A stretch of 64,000 nucleotides of DNA. Origin: Cristatella mucedo (Eukaryota; Bryozoa; Phylactolaemata; Cristatellidae). Of the stretch, positions 49,478-61,632 are shown one piece after another. Position numbers and translations under genes: made by a program. Within the stretch, counting starts at the first letter, position 1; each line of letters starts with the position of its first letter. The notes beneath the pieces are model-generated. The model made no database searches. It was not told the origin of the DNA and was given only the letters and a program-made list of their open reading frames with translations. The stretch lies in assembly GCA_009760855.2 (NCBI GenBank), contig WPIO01000002.1:2575001-2639000 (forward strand), given 5' to 3'.

Positions 49478-49655
49478 ATACACCAAGGGGCCGTGATATT
49501 TTCGAAGGTAAGGTGCTCGCTCTTCACGATCGAGGTCGTGGGTTTGAATGTGGCAGTGGGAAATCTTTCATCGCCAATTTCAAGCCATGGTGTTGGCCGT
49601 TAAGTCTCTTCTGGCGCTATACAACTGAGGCGTTAAATCAGCTTTTACTTTTTTA
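49478..49655 (+). mobile_element. tRNA-derived SINE (SINE-B), shared by both duplicons
   Basis: Same insertion as 4,040-4,205: same flanks and orientation. Box B-like GTCGTGGGTTTGAATG near 49,535; body end CTGGCGCTATACAACTGAGG. Confidence 0.8.
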
Positions 49656-50855
49656 TTTGGTTCAATTAAATCGCTCAATTGAAAGAAAGCTCTTCACTCT
49701 CAGTTTGTTGAGTTGTTAGGACATTGGAATAGGCTCTGCCACGTCATACTTCCGTCGTCGTTCCGTTACGACCTCTCAAATTGGAGGTTCAGTCCATTAA
49801 AGAAATTCCTGGCTACGCAGCTAATACGGCGTCTTTTGTTATAGAACCTACTCACTTCCTGCAAACGACACGGCACCGATAACAGGCTACTAAACGTCGT
49901 TGCAAGCGTCTGTTTATATTTAAGATAAATAAACGCGTTTTGAGATATCTAGGCACTGTGCCCTTAGCAGGAAGTGAGCTGGCTCTACGAGCGAGCGACG
50001 CCGTATTTGCTGGGCTGCGGGCCTTAAGGCGGTAGGGTCAGGGTACTCAAGCTGCCCCAGTATAGGCTGAAGGGGTTGACTGAGCTTCCAGAAAGGGGAA
50101 ACAAGCCTTTTTAAGCACCGACTGCAGCAAAAGGGTCTCCGTTAGCCCCCTACAGGTATTCGAGGTCCAACAGCCACTTCCGGATATCCACCAGGCAGTA
50201 AGGCAAAGATCGTCATTTTTAAAGCAAGATTCTAAAGGCTCGTTGGTCAGTGAAATTTGGGTGCTCAGACTAAAAGTGCTTCTAAGATGAGATCTATCAT
50301 TTGTTCATCGTTGCGGCAAAAAGTATGCTTCCTAGCGCAGCGAGCATTTAGCGTACCCATATGGGTTTTGTTTCCAGATGGGCAGTTTGTCTTTCCTCCG
50401 AAGAGTGGAAACTGTGTACGCACGTTTTAATAATAGGCGTGCCGAAGAAGCGCCGATTAGGTTTGTCTCGACGACAGAATTTCGGTGAAAAGAAGGTTCT
50501 GCGTACGTTCTGTAACCGTCAAAATGCTTGGCACCAAAGAAGAGACTCCGCCATTTTGGCATTTGCAGAGGCATGAGGGGGAAGCAGCAGCGCACGCGAA
50601 CGCTCGCTAGCGCGGCCCAGCTCACGCTGCGCTTCGTCCTCCAGATAGACGTTAGCGTGCCGAAGGAAAGTCGGTATCCTCCCTTTACGGAAATAGCTCG
50701 AAGCACGGCGCACCTTCGGCGTGCCGCTCAGAAAGCTCGTAGAAATGTGCCTCTGAAAAATATCGCTACTTCGCCCTCGGAAGACGCACCTCGGAGCCAC
50801 CGGTCTACCGAAAAATTTGTAGCGCAATTTAAAGCGCGTGAAGTTATTCGTCAAG

Positions 50856-50927
<72 letters not shown>

Positions 50928-50948
50928 CCTCTCTCTCTCTCTCCCTCC

Positions 50949-50991
<43 letters not shown>

Positions 50992-51650
50992 CGTCTCCCT
51001 CTCTCTCTCACTGTCTCTCTCTGTGTGTGTCTCTCTCTCTATGTCTCTCTCTCTCTCTCTCTATTACTGTCTCTTTATGTCTCTCTCTCCGTCTCTCTCT
51101 AAAACACCTCTGCTGGTCGTTCTTGTTTCTCGCATCCGCTTTCAATTTCTTGTTCCCTCTAACTATACTAATATCTACTTTCGCCTTTTAATTCACGTGA
51201 CTTTTCGTCCGACACTCAACGCATCGGTGACAACAAGTGTATCGATCATGGCTGTAAGTCAGTGAAAAATTAAGTTTCAGCGTATTGATAACTGACGATA
51301 TTTTAGCACAAATATCTGCTGGTTTCTCATGTTAATCGCTCATTCTACAATACCTCATCTTGATGTAATTATTGCCATAATGCCAGAATGGTCATAAACG
51401 TGGCCGTTCGTCGACGTCATAAATACGGTCGTATCCAGAAATTCATTGAGATGCCTAAATCTTCATGAGAGAGAGAGAGAGAGGGAGGACAGAAGTTGAA
51501 CTTGTCCGAATTAAAAGGCCTGCTGTTTCTCGTTAAACAAGTAGTAGACAGACTTATTTGACGTCGCGCTATCAAGTTATCGTGGAGCTCTAACTCTACA
51601 GCCATGCTTGATACTAACTGGATGGTGTCGACGCTCTAATATCAATCATG
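49656..51650 (+). repeat. Segmental duplication copy B, block 2
   Basis: Partner of 4,206-7,560. It has single versions of the 64-bp and about 197-bp units that are doubled in copy A and lacks the 5,640-6,360 segment. Confidence 0.85.
50856..51100 (+). repeat. Interrupted (CT)n microsatellite
   Basis: CT with CC, AT, GT and TT interruptions over about 245 bp. The long Ser/Leu reading frames across it are repeat artefacts. Confidence 0.95.
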
Positions 51651-52884
51651 TAATAATAGGATGTCTCTAATTTCGATGCAAAGATGAACAAATAGTCGTT
51701 GATTAAAAAACCTGGGGTTGCTAGTCCACATCTTCAGGTCAAATTTTCAAACAATTTAGAATGGCTTGTGATTTTCTTCAAGACTTGGTTTTAAAATAGT
51801 TTCAGCAAAGTCGAAGATGAACAGCAATTGCATTTATTTTTTAATTGATCAGCTGCAAACGACAGACTTCAGATTGTCCTATGCCGCTACCTGGCTGTCT
51901 TACCTTCAAGAAGCCCAGCTAGGCCACCGGCAGCAGCTAATAAAAGCATTCAAGTCCAAAAGTCTGGGCGTTATGCTTAACGACTTTAGCAGACAATTAA
52001 GCCTCGAGCATGCACATAATTCTGGGAACAAAGAGAAATAGTTTGCACTTCGTTTGTGATTTCTGAACATTCTCAATCATTCAAAAATCTCGCATTTGCA
52101 ACTATAAAAGTATTTTTAATTAGCGACAATTGCACTGAGTATCGAAATAATTTGAGCCTACTCTAAGCCTGCGATTGACTGCGGCAGACGTGAATCTAGG
52201 TCACCGCGGTTTTTGGAATGAAGATCAAACAAAAGAGTTTAATGGAATCAGCCTGTGGTACCAACTGCTTTTTGCGATGCAATCATCCAGGCATCGAGCT
52301 ATCGAGGCTTAAACTATTTCCATTGAGCTGCTTTAGCTGGTGCGGCTTAAGTTTCATGTTTTTGACAATGTTACAAGAAGTACTATACTTTTGCTCCAGT
52401 TTTCAGAGCTCTATTGATGAGTGTTTGCAAAATAAATGCGTATCTAAAGTTAAGCCCCGCGTGGATTTCGGTGCATGAAAACTACGTAGCTCTCAAAAAT
52501 CTTCAGGTGCAAACTTGAACAAAATGTCACTGGTCTTTCCTACCCTCGGGGGTTATTCATATCCTCTAAGCCCCTATAGCGATTAAAGGCGTCCTAGAAA
52601 TTCTCAGATTCCCCCTTACTGGCTTGCTTGGATACCGCTAAATCTATCACCAACAATACCGCCGCTAGGCTCCCATTTAACAATAGGAGCCAGTGGCGGA
52701 GCTAGCGCCCGAGGATAAATCCCGAGTCGCACCTTGTTGCTCCGATCATTAGACAGACTACACTTGGGAGGCCCACTGTTTGTACCAACAGGTATATAGA
52801 GTGTCGATTGTGCGCGTACCTACGCAGGTTTTTGTGCATATACAGCGCACGAGCGTGCGTGTGTTTGCACTGGGGCAGCTCTCA
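51651..52884. other. Gene-free stretch
   Basis: No recognisable coding or repeat signal. Confidence 0.4.
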
Positions 52885-53135
52885 GCTTAGCCGCGATGGG
52901 AGCCCTTGCCTTAGTGGGGTCGACTAGGGTGCCTAGTACAGACCCAGCTCCTGATCCATCCTAGCTCAGGTTAGAATGGAGCTTTATGCAGGCGATGCGG
53001 TTAGGAGATGGAGCGATTAATGTGCTTGCCTTAGCGGCTTCGACTAGGACACCTAGCACAGCCCGGCTCCTGGTCCACCCGCTAAAGTTACAATGAAGCC
53101 TGGTGAAGACGACGTGGTCAGGCTGTGCACCGACT
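52885..53135 (+). repeat. 120-bp tandem repeat, two units
   Basis: CTTGCCTTAG.GG..TCGACTAGG starts at 52,905 and again at 53,025. The following text also repeats (CCTAG.ACAG.CC.GCTCCTG). Diverged. Confidence 0.75.
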
Positions 53136-53718
53136 AATATGCTGAAGTAGAAATAGCAGCGACGCGCGAGGTCAGGAGTTTAGAGGAGAGAGAATATAAT
53201 GAGACGACTGACAGAGCTCGGGGCTGCAGCTTGGTAGTCGATGCGAGACTACGCTTCGAGAGCACGAGAGACGAACCTACGGCGACGAACAGCTAAGCGC
53301 AACTTAGACTTCGCAGTTGTGTTCTGCCGGCTACTCAGTTAGCTGCTCGTATCGTGGGGTGCTGTAGCGGCCCGCCTTCGGGGTTGGGAAAATCGCTAGC
53401 GACGCGCGCATAGGATATATTATTACACCTGGGCTTCGGGAGTTCGTGCAGTTAACTCCGTCGGTCCGGTACGCGCCGCGTAAAGCGCTTGCGCCGGCGT
53501 GTAACCGCGACCAACAGGCCCAAAATAAACTGTCACCTTCTGCGCCCAGTTGTGGCCGCCCGTGTTTTAACCGCACTGCAGCACTGCATCACACAGTCCA
53601 CCGGTAGAGAGCCGGTAGCTGGTGAGGAGACGCCGTCATTTCGCTTGACTTTCTTATGTGAGTTCCATTGTTTTAAAGACGCTTTGCGCAAGCTGAGTTT
53701 GCCGACAAAATTTGGCTA
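53136..53718. other. GC-rich gene-free stretch
   Basis: GC-rich with an AATAAA at 53,523. An LTR origin is conceivable but I see no boundaries. Confidence 0.3.
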
Positions 53719-54176
53719 GCGATCCACGGTTAACAATTAAAGACCCAGGCAGCCGCCGGTTGCTCATGCAGGGAAAGAGCGGACACAGCTGCCTCCCTCC
53801 GAAGCTGGCTGGTGTAGACGTCACCTAAATATGGCGGCATTTATGACCTATGGTAATCAACGGACGAGCTCGCCGAAGCGATGCACGTAGGACGCTGCAC
53901 GCGGTTGCTCAGCTGAGTGCCTAGCGGATTCTCGATCGTCAATGCACTCGAGGCAGCCAAAATCCTGGTAAGTTGAAGCAAACGCTCAGCCTTGCGGTCA
54001 TGCCGATAAGCGTTACGCGGCAGCGCCTAGCCCTCTACTGGCACTCCGCGGCTGCTGGCTGTGCAAGGCGGCGCGACACCTTCGGCAAATGCATCAGCAT
54101 TGTCCGCAGCCATACTAAATGTCGCGCAGATACGTCCTTAGTGCGTATCTACGCGACACTTGATATGGCTGCTGCA
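53719..54176 (+). repeat. Segmental duplication copy B, block 3a
   Basis: Partner of 9,335-9,795. Homology stops at CTGCTGCAGTAATAAT, where an ATT-tailed LINE fragment starts, and resumes at 56,650. Confidence 0.85.
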
Positions 54177-54375
54177 GTAATAATAATAATAATACTGATA
54201 ATAATAATACAATTGTGTAGTGCCCTCAGAGAACTGAAACTCTTTCTAGGCACTTTACTCATGTTGTATAGAAAGCATTACCAAATGATTGCTGGTAACA
54301 TCCGCAAGCAGCAGGCATAGTATAAGCAGGTACATGCACACGAAGAACGAACCACAAAGACCCACCAAATGCAGA
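54177..54375 (-). mobile_element. L2 LINE family B-type 3' tail
   Basis: On the minus strand it ends with AGTTCTCTGAGGGCACTACAC and ATT repeats (54,177-54,212). About 200 bp, 5'-truncated near GACCCACCAAATGCAG. Confidence 0.8.
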
Positions 54376-54544
54376 GGCGCAGTGAGACCTTTCAGCGCCT
54401 GAGGACAAACCTACAAATAGCGCCCCCTTCCTTTGTCAAAGATTGCTGCAAAATAGCTCCACCGCAGAATAGATGCAAAAAGCACACGTTAGTAGGCATA
54501 TCAATTCGAGAAATTTTTATCAAATTTCGTATGGGTACAAGGTA
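54376..54544. other. Short spacer
   Basis: Possibly the 3' end of the hAT element. No terminal inverted repeat is recognised. Confidence 0.3.
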
Positions 54545-55616
54545 GCTATGACAGCTTTAACTTGAATAAGAATTGTCCTGGCCTCGACCGTTGCAAACTT
54601 TCTATCACAGCTTGTAAGTCAATATTTTCCCGTGTTTCGTTCCCTATGCTCAACAAGGCCAAATCAGAGAGATGATCTTGCCCCGTTGATGCTCTCAGAT
54701 AAGACATAACTATCTTCAGATTGCTAAGGAAACGTTCACAACTGGTAACTAATACTGCTATCGTGAGAAGAACTTGCAAGGCAACTCTCAAATTAGGAAA
54801 CACATCTTTTTCGTAACTGACAATGAAAGACAAGAGTTCCAGTGGGGTCTTTGGTACCAAGTCATGACGTGTGGCAAGTATTTTGCAGTCACATATTCCG
54901 TTGTACAGCTCTGTTCCATCAGCGTCTGAAAAATAGAAGACTCCGAGATCTAGAAATTGCTGGTAGAGTTTGGTCTAGTCAAGTGTCTTCAAGGGATGCT
55001 CAACTTCTAACAATAAGCCAAATTTGGCATCAAGATCTGTGAGCCGGTAAAACCTAGTTGTAATTTCTTGTCAGAGATAATCCATGTTCTCCTTTATTAT
55101 GATTGAAATCTCCTCCTTTGTCGAGAGACCAATATCTTGGGAGAATTCTCCAGGCATCTGCGTCCTTCGGCGGATTCTTTGTTCAACTCCAATTCCCCAA
55201 AATGTAAATCTCCTTTTGGAATCTAGTTGTGATTCTTGGCATAGATCTTCTCCGAGTCTTGGCAACTCAATCTCAAGAGATTGGAAGTCACAGGAGGCGC
55301 CTTTGAAGTTCACCTTTGGGTCATGCAGTCTCTTTTCTGAACGCGGTCAATCTTCCTCAAGATGATGTACCCAAATGGCAACAGAGCAAACAAATTCAAG
55401 TTCAAAATACAATGTAGGACACTGCCAGCTTCACTTCTTTTTACAGATGCTCCATTTGTGTCCTCAGAAGGTTGCTCAAAAGACCTACAATGCTGCTCAG
55501 TCCGTCATTGATAGCTTATACAACCTCCACTCTTGCACTCCACCTTTTTGCAGAGTCACGTTTGACAGTGATGGCCAAGATCGTCTTCAGTTCTTCCAAT
55601 CGCAGATTGTATCTTA
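54545..55616 (-). pseudogene. hAT-type transposase relic (ZMYM1-like)
   Basis: On the minus strand, reading across several frameshifts and stops: RDSAKRWSARVEVV..AINDG, PRLGEDLCQESQLDSK, GVEQRIRRRTQMPGEFSQDI, GLSTKEEISIIIKENMDYL, then LLSFIVSYEKDVFPNLRVAL, CERFLSNLKIVMSYLRAS and QDHLSDLALLSIGNE. The last part is the hAT dimerisation domain (family form ERSFSKLK..YLRSTMSQ-RLS-LALLSI). The order fits animal hAT transposases related to zinc-finger MYM-type proteins. The N-terminal zinc finger and much of the catalytic core are missing. Confidence 0.8.
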
Positions 55617-55758
55617 AAAATAATAATTAGGTGCTCTCTGTTGTTACAGAAAAGTAATGACAACAGAATCTTGACTCGCAGCATGAACTCCGGCCAGGTT
55701 CAAGCTGTGGTTATCAGAGTTTAAAAAAACCACCTTCTCATTCTGAATATTATTCCCT
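55617..55758. other. Short spacer between hAT relic and SINE
   Basis: No feature recognised. Confidence 0.3.
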
Positions 55759-55909
55759 CGAGCTGGCTTGGTCCAGCGGTTAAGGTGCTCGCCCCGACCA
55801 AGGTCTGGCTGAGGTCGTGGGCTCGAGCCCCGAGGCATATGCGAAGCGCCTGAATGGTGATTAAGTTCTCTTATGGCGCTATACAAACGAATTTTATTAT
55901 TATATTATT
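55759..55909 (+). mobile_element. tRNA-derived SINE (SINE-A)
   Basis: Box A TGGTCCAGCGG, box B-like GGCTCGAGCCC, then AAGCGCCTGAATGG, AAGTTCTCT, ATGGCGCTATACAAACG and TTATT repeats. The box-B match is the cleanest of the three family members. Confidence 0.9.
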
Positions 55910-56464
55910 GTGGACACCTGATAAGTGGTCAGAAACGACTGCTGCATTTTTGTAGCGCAGCCAGTTAAGTAAGCTTAGCTTATGTGGTCTAATAGTGATT
56001 CGGTGCTCAGCCGTGGCAGGCTGGCTCGCCATTGACGCGGCCTAATAGGCCGGGCTTGCCTTTGGGGCGAAGCAGCGCGCCTGTGGCAGGCAGGATGAGC
56101 TGGGCGGAAGGACTGAACGGCCGAGTGCTTGTTGAGCTGCAAGCGCCAGCCAAATACACGGTGGCTAAAGCGCCCCTCGGTGTTTCCTTGTCGTGACGTG
56201 CGCCACCGCTAGAGCGTCAAGCTGCAGCTTGGTCTAAGTATGTAAACATGCTTAACTAGCTCAGCCAGAAATAGCCAAGTCCATTGAAACAAGGACTTGA
56301 CGTGAAATCATGATTGGTATTCTCGTGTGAAACGGTTTTAAAACTATGTACAATCCATTTTACTTTTGGCGGCCCCTTGGCCTTGGCGCCCGAAACATAT
56401 GTCCCTCCTGCCCACTCCTTGCAATGCCTCTGCCTCTTACAAAATGTTGTAATAAACATGTGCG
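55910..56464. other. Gene-free stretch
   Basis: A GC-rich part at 56,010-56,220 with no recognisable motif. Confidence 0.4.
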
Positions 56465-56640
56465 TGGTAAGCTTCTTTTTAAATACCGTCGTGTCAGGGA
56501 CGCCGTGACGTGCATCGTTTGTGAGTTCTATGCTTTGGGAGCATAGGAACTAAAGGCACGGTCTCCAATGGTTTTGAGGTTATCCAAGGTTACAGGTAGA
56601 TTTTACCCAAGTCTGCATTTATGAGAAGGTCGTTATACAC
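56465..56640 (-). mobile_element. L2 LINE family B-type fragment
   Basis: On the minus strand it matches the end of the family B ORF (counterpart of TTTGGAGACCGTGCATTTAG and GCTCCCAAAGC) with many changes. It ends close to where duplicon homology resumes. Confidence 0.8.
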
Positions 56641-56649
56641 CCTATGCAA

Positions 56650-56857
56650 TATTCTCGAAACGTCAGTTCTGAGTGCTATGACGAGTCATTCAGGATGGAA
56701 TCATGCGCGATGCGTCCTCTTACAGCTTTACTGTCGCATAAATGGGTCATGGATGGGAATCCTGTTGACGCGGGCTGGGAGCAATTAGTGGTCAGTGTTT
56801 AAGATCTTACTTGACCTATGGGTTATACATAGTTCATGCCAACTCTTCACACATTAC
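56650..56857 (+). repeat. Segmental duplication copy B, block 3b
   Basis: Partner of 9,803-10,012; right-hand end of the large duplication. Confidence 0.85.
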
Positions 56858-57944
56858 AAATCAATCTGCTATAAATGCTGCTATTAGCAAATTAATAACG
56901 TCGGGAAGGAGAATTCAAACTGTCGGGGCTCGCGAGGGCAGCAGCAGCCGCTGCGAAACGAAGATGGTCGATGCCCCACCCCCACCCCCGCCCCCGCCCG
57001 CAAACAGGCGAGTTGTGAGCGAGACGACGACGGCTGTATTGTAGGCATGGGAACTTAGGCAAACGCTGGCGGGCGAACGTACATACGGATGCAGTAGCCT
57101 GCGTGTAAGCTGCTCTGGGGATCGAATGGATTAGAAAAAGTGAGAGTGAGAAAGAGAGAGCGAGGCGATAGCGTCCATACAAGCCGACGCACAGGCAGAA
57201 TGTAGGTCGCTGCCGGTCTCGCTGGATTAGGCCGCCCAGTGCTGACCCGTTTAAGTTAAATGTCGCTTAGTCAGCTGATACTGCTCAACTCCAATGCCTC
57301 ATTAGGCGGTAGGCTGGGAGCCGGGCGGAGTGGTGTCAGTCAGTCAGGCGGGTTCGACGAATTTCAGTTCCCCAATCTATCGCAACCCTCTCTAATTAGG
57401 CTCAAATCGACGGGACATGGTGTGGTACGATATCTGCCCAAATTGTGAACTCGGCAATGCTAATGTCCCTTCAATTATACACAAATACATTTGCGGATTT
57501 CGGTGATTTGTTGAACCTCTCCATCCACGCTCATTGTCCTTTGTGTGATCTAGTGTTTCTAAAATTGTGCACATCGTTGTTAAACGAAAGAGCACTATCT
57601 TTCTGCATAGCATCCCATTGCGCTTGTCGTTTTTCTGGTGAGTATACGATGCTCCCCTGTGTATGATGGTTCAATGCTTGCTACTAACTAGGGTTTCTCA
57701 AATTAAGCAGTCGTGTCCTTTATCGTGCTTTGGCCTGCTTTTAAAAGCATGATATCTTACGTATCTTTACCATTTTACCTAATTGCTTCTCTTTTAGCCA
57801 GCCGCCTTGATAGAAACACCGTTCTCACGTGCTTACATTCACTCTTTCTCTCGTTTGCCAAGCAAGACTTATTTTTAGTATTTGAAAACACATATCAACC
57901 GAAAGTCTGCCGTGGAACTGGGTGCCAAAAAGTTTTTGACCTTG
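56858..57944. other. Gene-free stretch
   Basis: A C-rich run at 56,973-57,000. Otherwise no recognisable feature. Confidence 0.4.
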
Positions 57945-58015
57945 AGAGGTGAATCTTTCCGAACCCTTTGAGTTACTGGTGCAGTGCTCTACCGATTGAA
58001 CTATCGCGACTAGAG
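57945..58015 (-). repeat. tRNA-like sequence (pseudo-tRNA or SINE head)
   Basis: On the minus strand GTCGCGATAGTTCAATCGGTAG gives a perfect box A (TAGTTCAATCGG). A box-B-like GGGTTCGG follows 35 nt later. The anticodon stem does not pair, so it is not a working tRNA gene. Confidence 0.5.
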
Positions 58016-58261
58016 TACTTCCGGTACAGAGCTTAGTAATTAAATGCCTCCTTTAAATTTCCCTGTCAGTTGAATGAATCAGTACGCTTATAGCTGTGTA
58101 AATTGATGCCTGGGATAACTCCCACAAGCAAGCTCAGGAAATTGAGGCAATTCCCATGAGCAGTCTTACGAGAGAGCTTCCTTGAAAAGTGGTGGATGAT
58201 AAGATGCTTGTGGGACCTTTTCGATGGTGCAAGTAAACACACAATTCAAAATATCTAATAG

Positions 58262-58345
58262 CCGCAGGAGGCTGTGGCTGAGTGTTTAACTAATTTTCTG
58301 CTCGAACCGGGAATGCATATGTTTCAAACTCACCATTACATCCGG
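58262..58345 (+). repeat. tRNA-Ser/Leu-like sequence (SINE head)
   Basis: GTGGCTGAGTG is box A of the Ser/Leu type. GTTTCAAACTC about 45 nt on is a box-B-like element. It is degraded and no tail is seen. Confidence 0.45.
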
Positions 58346-59717
58346 AATGATTGGCCACTATGATCTGGTAGATTTTTTCACCATAGATTCACGACCTTAT
58401 CTCTCGCCTTAAAGTTTAAATTAAACGTCACAATAACTCAAAATTAGCAAAGTATGTTTACTTTTTTGAAAAAGAATAAAGCCATAAAAAAAATTTCAGC
58501 TGCTTGTGTCCTTTTTGCCTCATACTTGTCTCAGCTGTAAGGTCCTTCCGCGGCATGTCATGAATTCTAGTCTTGCAGCAGTCAATCTTTTGAGAGTGAT
58601 GCAAGCAGAGTGAATGAATAAACCTCATCTGCTACAGTAATAAAGGTGGTTTCTAAAATTGCAGCTCTCTACTTTGTTTTAAATTGTTACAGGTGAATCT
58701 GCATTGCTGTCTTTTTAAATGGCCAGCTAGGTAACCTGCTACGGTGATAAGATCTCGCCCTACGTATATTAGTAAGATCTATTTATTAACATGCAAGTAT
58801 TGGCTTACTTGATGGCATTCTTCAAACTTTACACTCTGCTGTGGGCCAGTGAGAGTTATTGTGTGAGATTAAGCTAATTTTGGGTTCCCAGTAGCTGCTC
58901 TACGCACAGAAAGCGTACCAGAAACTTACTTGGATATAGAAATCTTATTGTATGTATGAATTATTTTTCAACGTAGAAACCTCACAGCAAACTGAGGCTG
59001 TTGTTGTCAATGGCGTCCTACTAGGTGCAGCTGCAGCTTCCGGCGTGCCCAGTTGAATTGCCTGGAAAAAACAGGGAAAGTTTGCAGCAAAAATGCAGCC
59101 AATGCAAAACTCAAAACTTTTGCAACGCATTTTCGCTATCCTCTGTCAACAGTCCTCATCGTCCAGCTCCGGCATCGTCCAGCATCGTCCAGGCCCCGGC
59201 AGGACATGCAAGGAATGGAGGGCAGAGAAACTGATGCCCTCCATTGACGGCTTTATCATGCCCAGCTGCTCCTGGCCATTGTAAACGCAGGAATTGAACA
59301 GGCTAGAGTTAGCTGATGCTGCCTCTATGCATTACTGCAGCTTGTTTATGATTGATTTACTTTTAGTAGCCTCAAAAAACGTGTGATTTGAGCTGGCGCT
59401 AGCTGTCTGCTCATATGCTTGCATTAGACGAGCACGCAAGTATCCGATCTAACCCTGCAAGCCAATTGCCTGTTTCTCAGAATAGCGGTCGGCGGAGTGG
59501 CAGAGACTAGTAGCCAAGATGAGTAGCTTGATAACTAGTGGACCTATCGCTCTAGGCTGCTTATGAGATGACACATGCTAAGGCAATCTGGCTTCCATTA
59601 AAGACTATGGACTCCTGCGAATGCCATAAAATGTGACGTACAGTGGGCATGGCCTTCCACCATGTTGTTCCACCCTCAAAAGGACTCACAACACTCCGCC
59701 CGACCAATGGACGAGAA
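58346..59717. other. Gene-free stretch
   Basis: No recognisable coding sequence. 59,150-59,215 has short CGTCCAG repeats. Confidence 0.4.
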
Positions 59718-60325
59718 GACTATGTGGGTGTTAGGTATGAGAGTTTAGTTTTTTTATAGCGAACTTACAGCCTAATCGGCTTTCGGTAGCCGGTACACTT
59801 CATCGCACTCAACAAAGAGAAAGTGGGAAGCATAGCAGAGTCGGGAGACCAGTTGAGGTAGTGAGTAACATGGAAGTGGCAGCTCAGGACCGCTGGAAAG
59901 GATAAGCCATACTCGGCTGTAGGAGAGGAGTTGTCGTTGCGTAAGAATTGTGGAAGCAAGTTAGGAAGCAGTTCGGTTTTATAGTCATTTAGTTTCAAGA
60001 AGTTCTCCGACATCCAGAATCGAATGTCGGCAAGGCAAGCATTCAGTTTCTCAGTTGCTGCAGCAGATTCCGACGGTTTGAATGACAAATATAGCTGAAT
60101 ATCGTCAGCATAAAAGTGATATCCTACTCCGTGGGCCTGAATCACTTTCCCAGAGGTTGAGTATAAATGGAGAACAGCAAGGGACCGAGTACGGACCCTT
60201 TAGGGACTCCACATGTGACCCGTTTATGGTGTGAGAAATGACCCCCACACAACACGGATTGAAAACGAAGTCAAGTACGATATAAACAACGCCAGTGTCT
60301 CATCTGCTGGACCGATCTTCGTTTG
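59718..60325 (-). mobile_element. L2 LINE family A with internal deletion
   Basis: On the minus strand RT motif [14 protein letters not shown] and FYADDIQLYLSF (YADD 60,101-60,112) lead to LNDYKTELL, which joins directly to LPQFLRNDNSS. About 200 residues of family A are missing, yet the frame continues to about 59,765. Truncated at both ends. Confidence 0.88.
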
Positions 60326-61012
60326 ACTGTGCTCAACTACCTCCTTTTGAAGCTCAATGAAATTAAAAATCTTCCATTCGACAGCAAAATCCCGTCATGT
60401 TTACCAATTAGATTATGCTATCACTCCCCAATAGGCTTGCTGTTTGAAGGCACTGAACTAGAATGCTCTACAAAGGCTAATTACTAATGAGCCCCACCAG
60501 GAGCCAGGGATACGACGACGGTTGCTTCTGAGCAAGCAGGAGCTTAATTGTGTGGCTAGTAATGCCCACTCCATTTATAAAGCAACAAGTTCCCGATTTT
60601 CTGTCTGGGGGATGAAGTGATCATTACGGTTCTCGCTCGCTCTTGGCAGCTCGTGGACACCTATCATGAACAGCTATTATCTGGACTGAGTGAGCCTTCA
60701 TACAGCGAGTATTAGTGGCAACTTTTTTCAAGAACCCATCGGTTGAACCTTGCTAGGAGTGTCGCTAGGCATTGCAATTGTTTCCTGGTTCCCATAAAGC
60801 TCAGAGTCTAAGACACGCATCCAACTGGTCGTGACGATGTAGGGGCCCGGTCGCGGTGGCTGCGCGACGAAGAAAAATGACGAATGGCGAAGCCCCACAT
60901 CCATGTTGTGGGTGAGACCACGGCTGTGCAGGTGACGCACAAGGGCGAGCATACATTGTGGTGCGGTAGCCGTACAGATAGATATGTTGCTCCGGAGCAC
61001 GAGGTATGGAAA
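60326..61012. other. Gene-free stretch
   Basis: A GC-rich part at 60,830-61,000 holds open frames on both strands without a defendable match. Confidence 0.4.
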
Positions 61013-61024
61013 GAGAGAGAGAGC

Positions 61025-61107
<83 letters not shown>
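61013..61107 (+). repeat. (GA)n microsatellite
   Basis: About 95 bp of almost pure GA. Confidence 0.95.
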
Positions 61108-61111
<4 letters not shown>

Positions 61112-61243
61112 AGTGAGTGAGAAATAATGGATAACGTGCATACTGGCTGACTCCCAAGCAGGAAGTATGTGGCTGCAGTGGTAGTAGGGTTAAACGACCC
61201 CGCAGGCCATTCCCAATTAAATCTCTCTGGGTCAGTGGATATT

Positions 61244-61340
61244 TGAGCTAGGATGGCTGCCAGTTGATCAACGGATACAGAGCAAAGTTCTTTCGCTGTC
61301 CCACAAGGTCCACCATGGCTTGGCTCCTTCGTATCCCAGT
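61244..61340 (+). mobile_element. Short L2 LINE family A fragment
   Basis: Reads ELGWLPVDQRIQSKVLSLSH and HHGLAPSY, matching 31,811-31,905 of the long family A copy. Isolated piece. Confidence 0.85.
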
Positions 61341-61491
61341 CTTACAATATCTAAGACTAGTTCGCATCCGACTCATTTGCCGGACATTGAAAGTAAAGAT
61401 TCACATCTGTGTGTTTAGCCCTTGACTGGCACTTTTGGGTCGAAGACAATCCTACACTCAATAGGTTGGCGTTATATATAATTGCCCGAGG
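61341..61491. other. Spacer
   Basis: No feature recognised. Confidence 0.3.
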
Positions 61492-61632
61492 ATAATAATA
61501 ACATAATAATAATAATAATGCACTTGAAAAAGCGCCCTCAGAGAACTCAATCTCTTTCTAGGCGCTTTACATTTTCTGCAAAGGGAAGCGCGATTGAATG
61601 CTGAGTAATATCATGCTTGATAAACAGCATGA
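61492..61632 (-). mobile_element. L2 LINE family B 3' tail
   Basis: ATT tail, AAGCGCCCTCAGAGAAC, AAATGTAAAGCGCC (minus strand), truncated after the CAAGCATGAT-type segment. Confidence 0.9.

Noticed and set aside
57945-58345. Functional tRNA genes
   Set aside because: Box A and B look-alikes exist but the stems do not pair properly; reported only as tRNA-like remains.
60884-61010. Plus-strand KPHIHVVGE segment resembling the CaMKII association domain, before a GTATGG donor-like site
   Set aside because: Only about eight residues match; the residues before and after do not, and an in-frame stop lies just upstream. Chance is likely.
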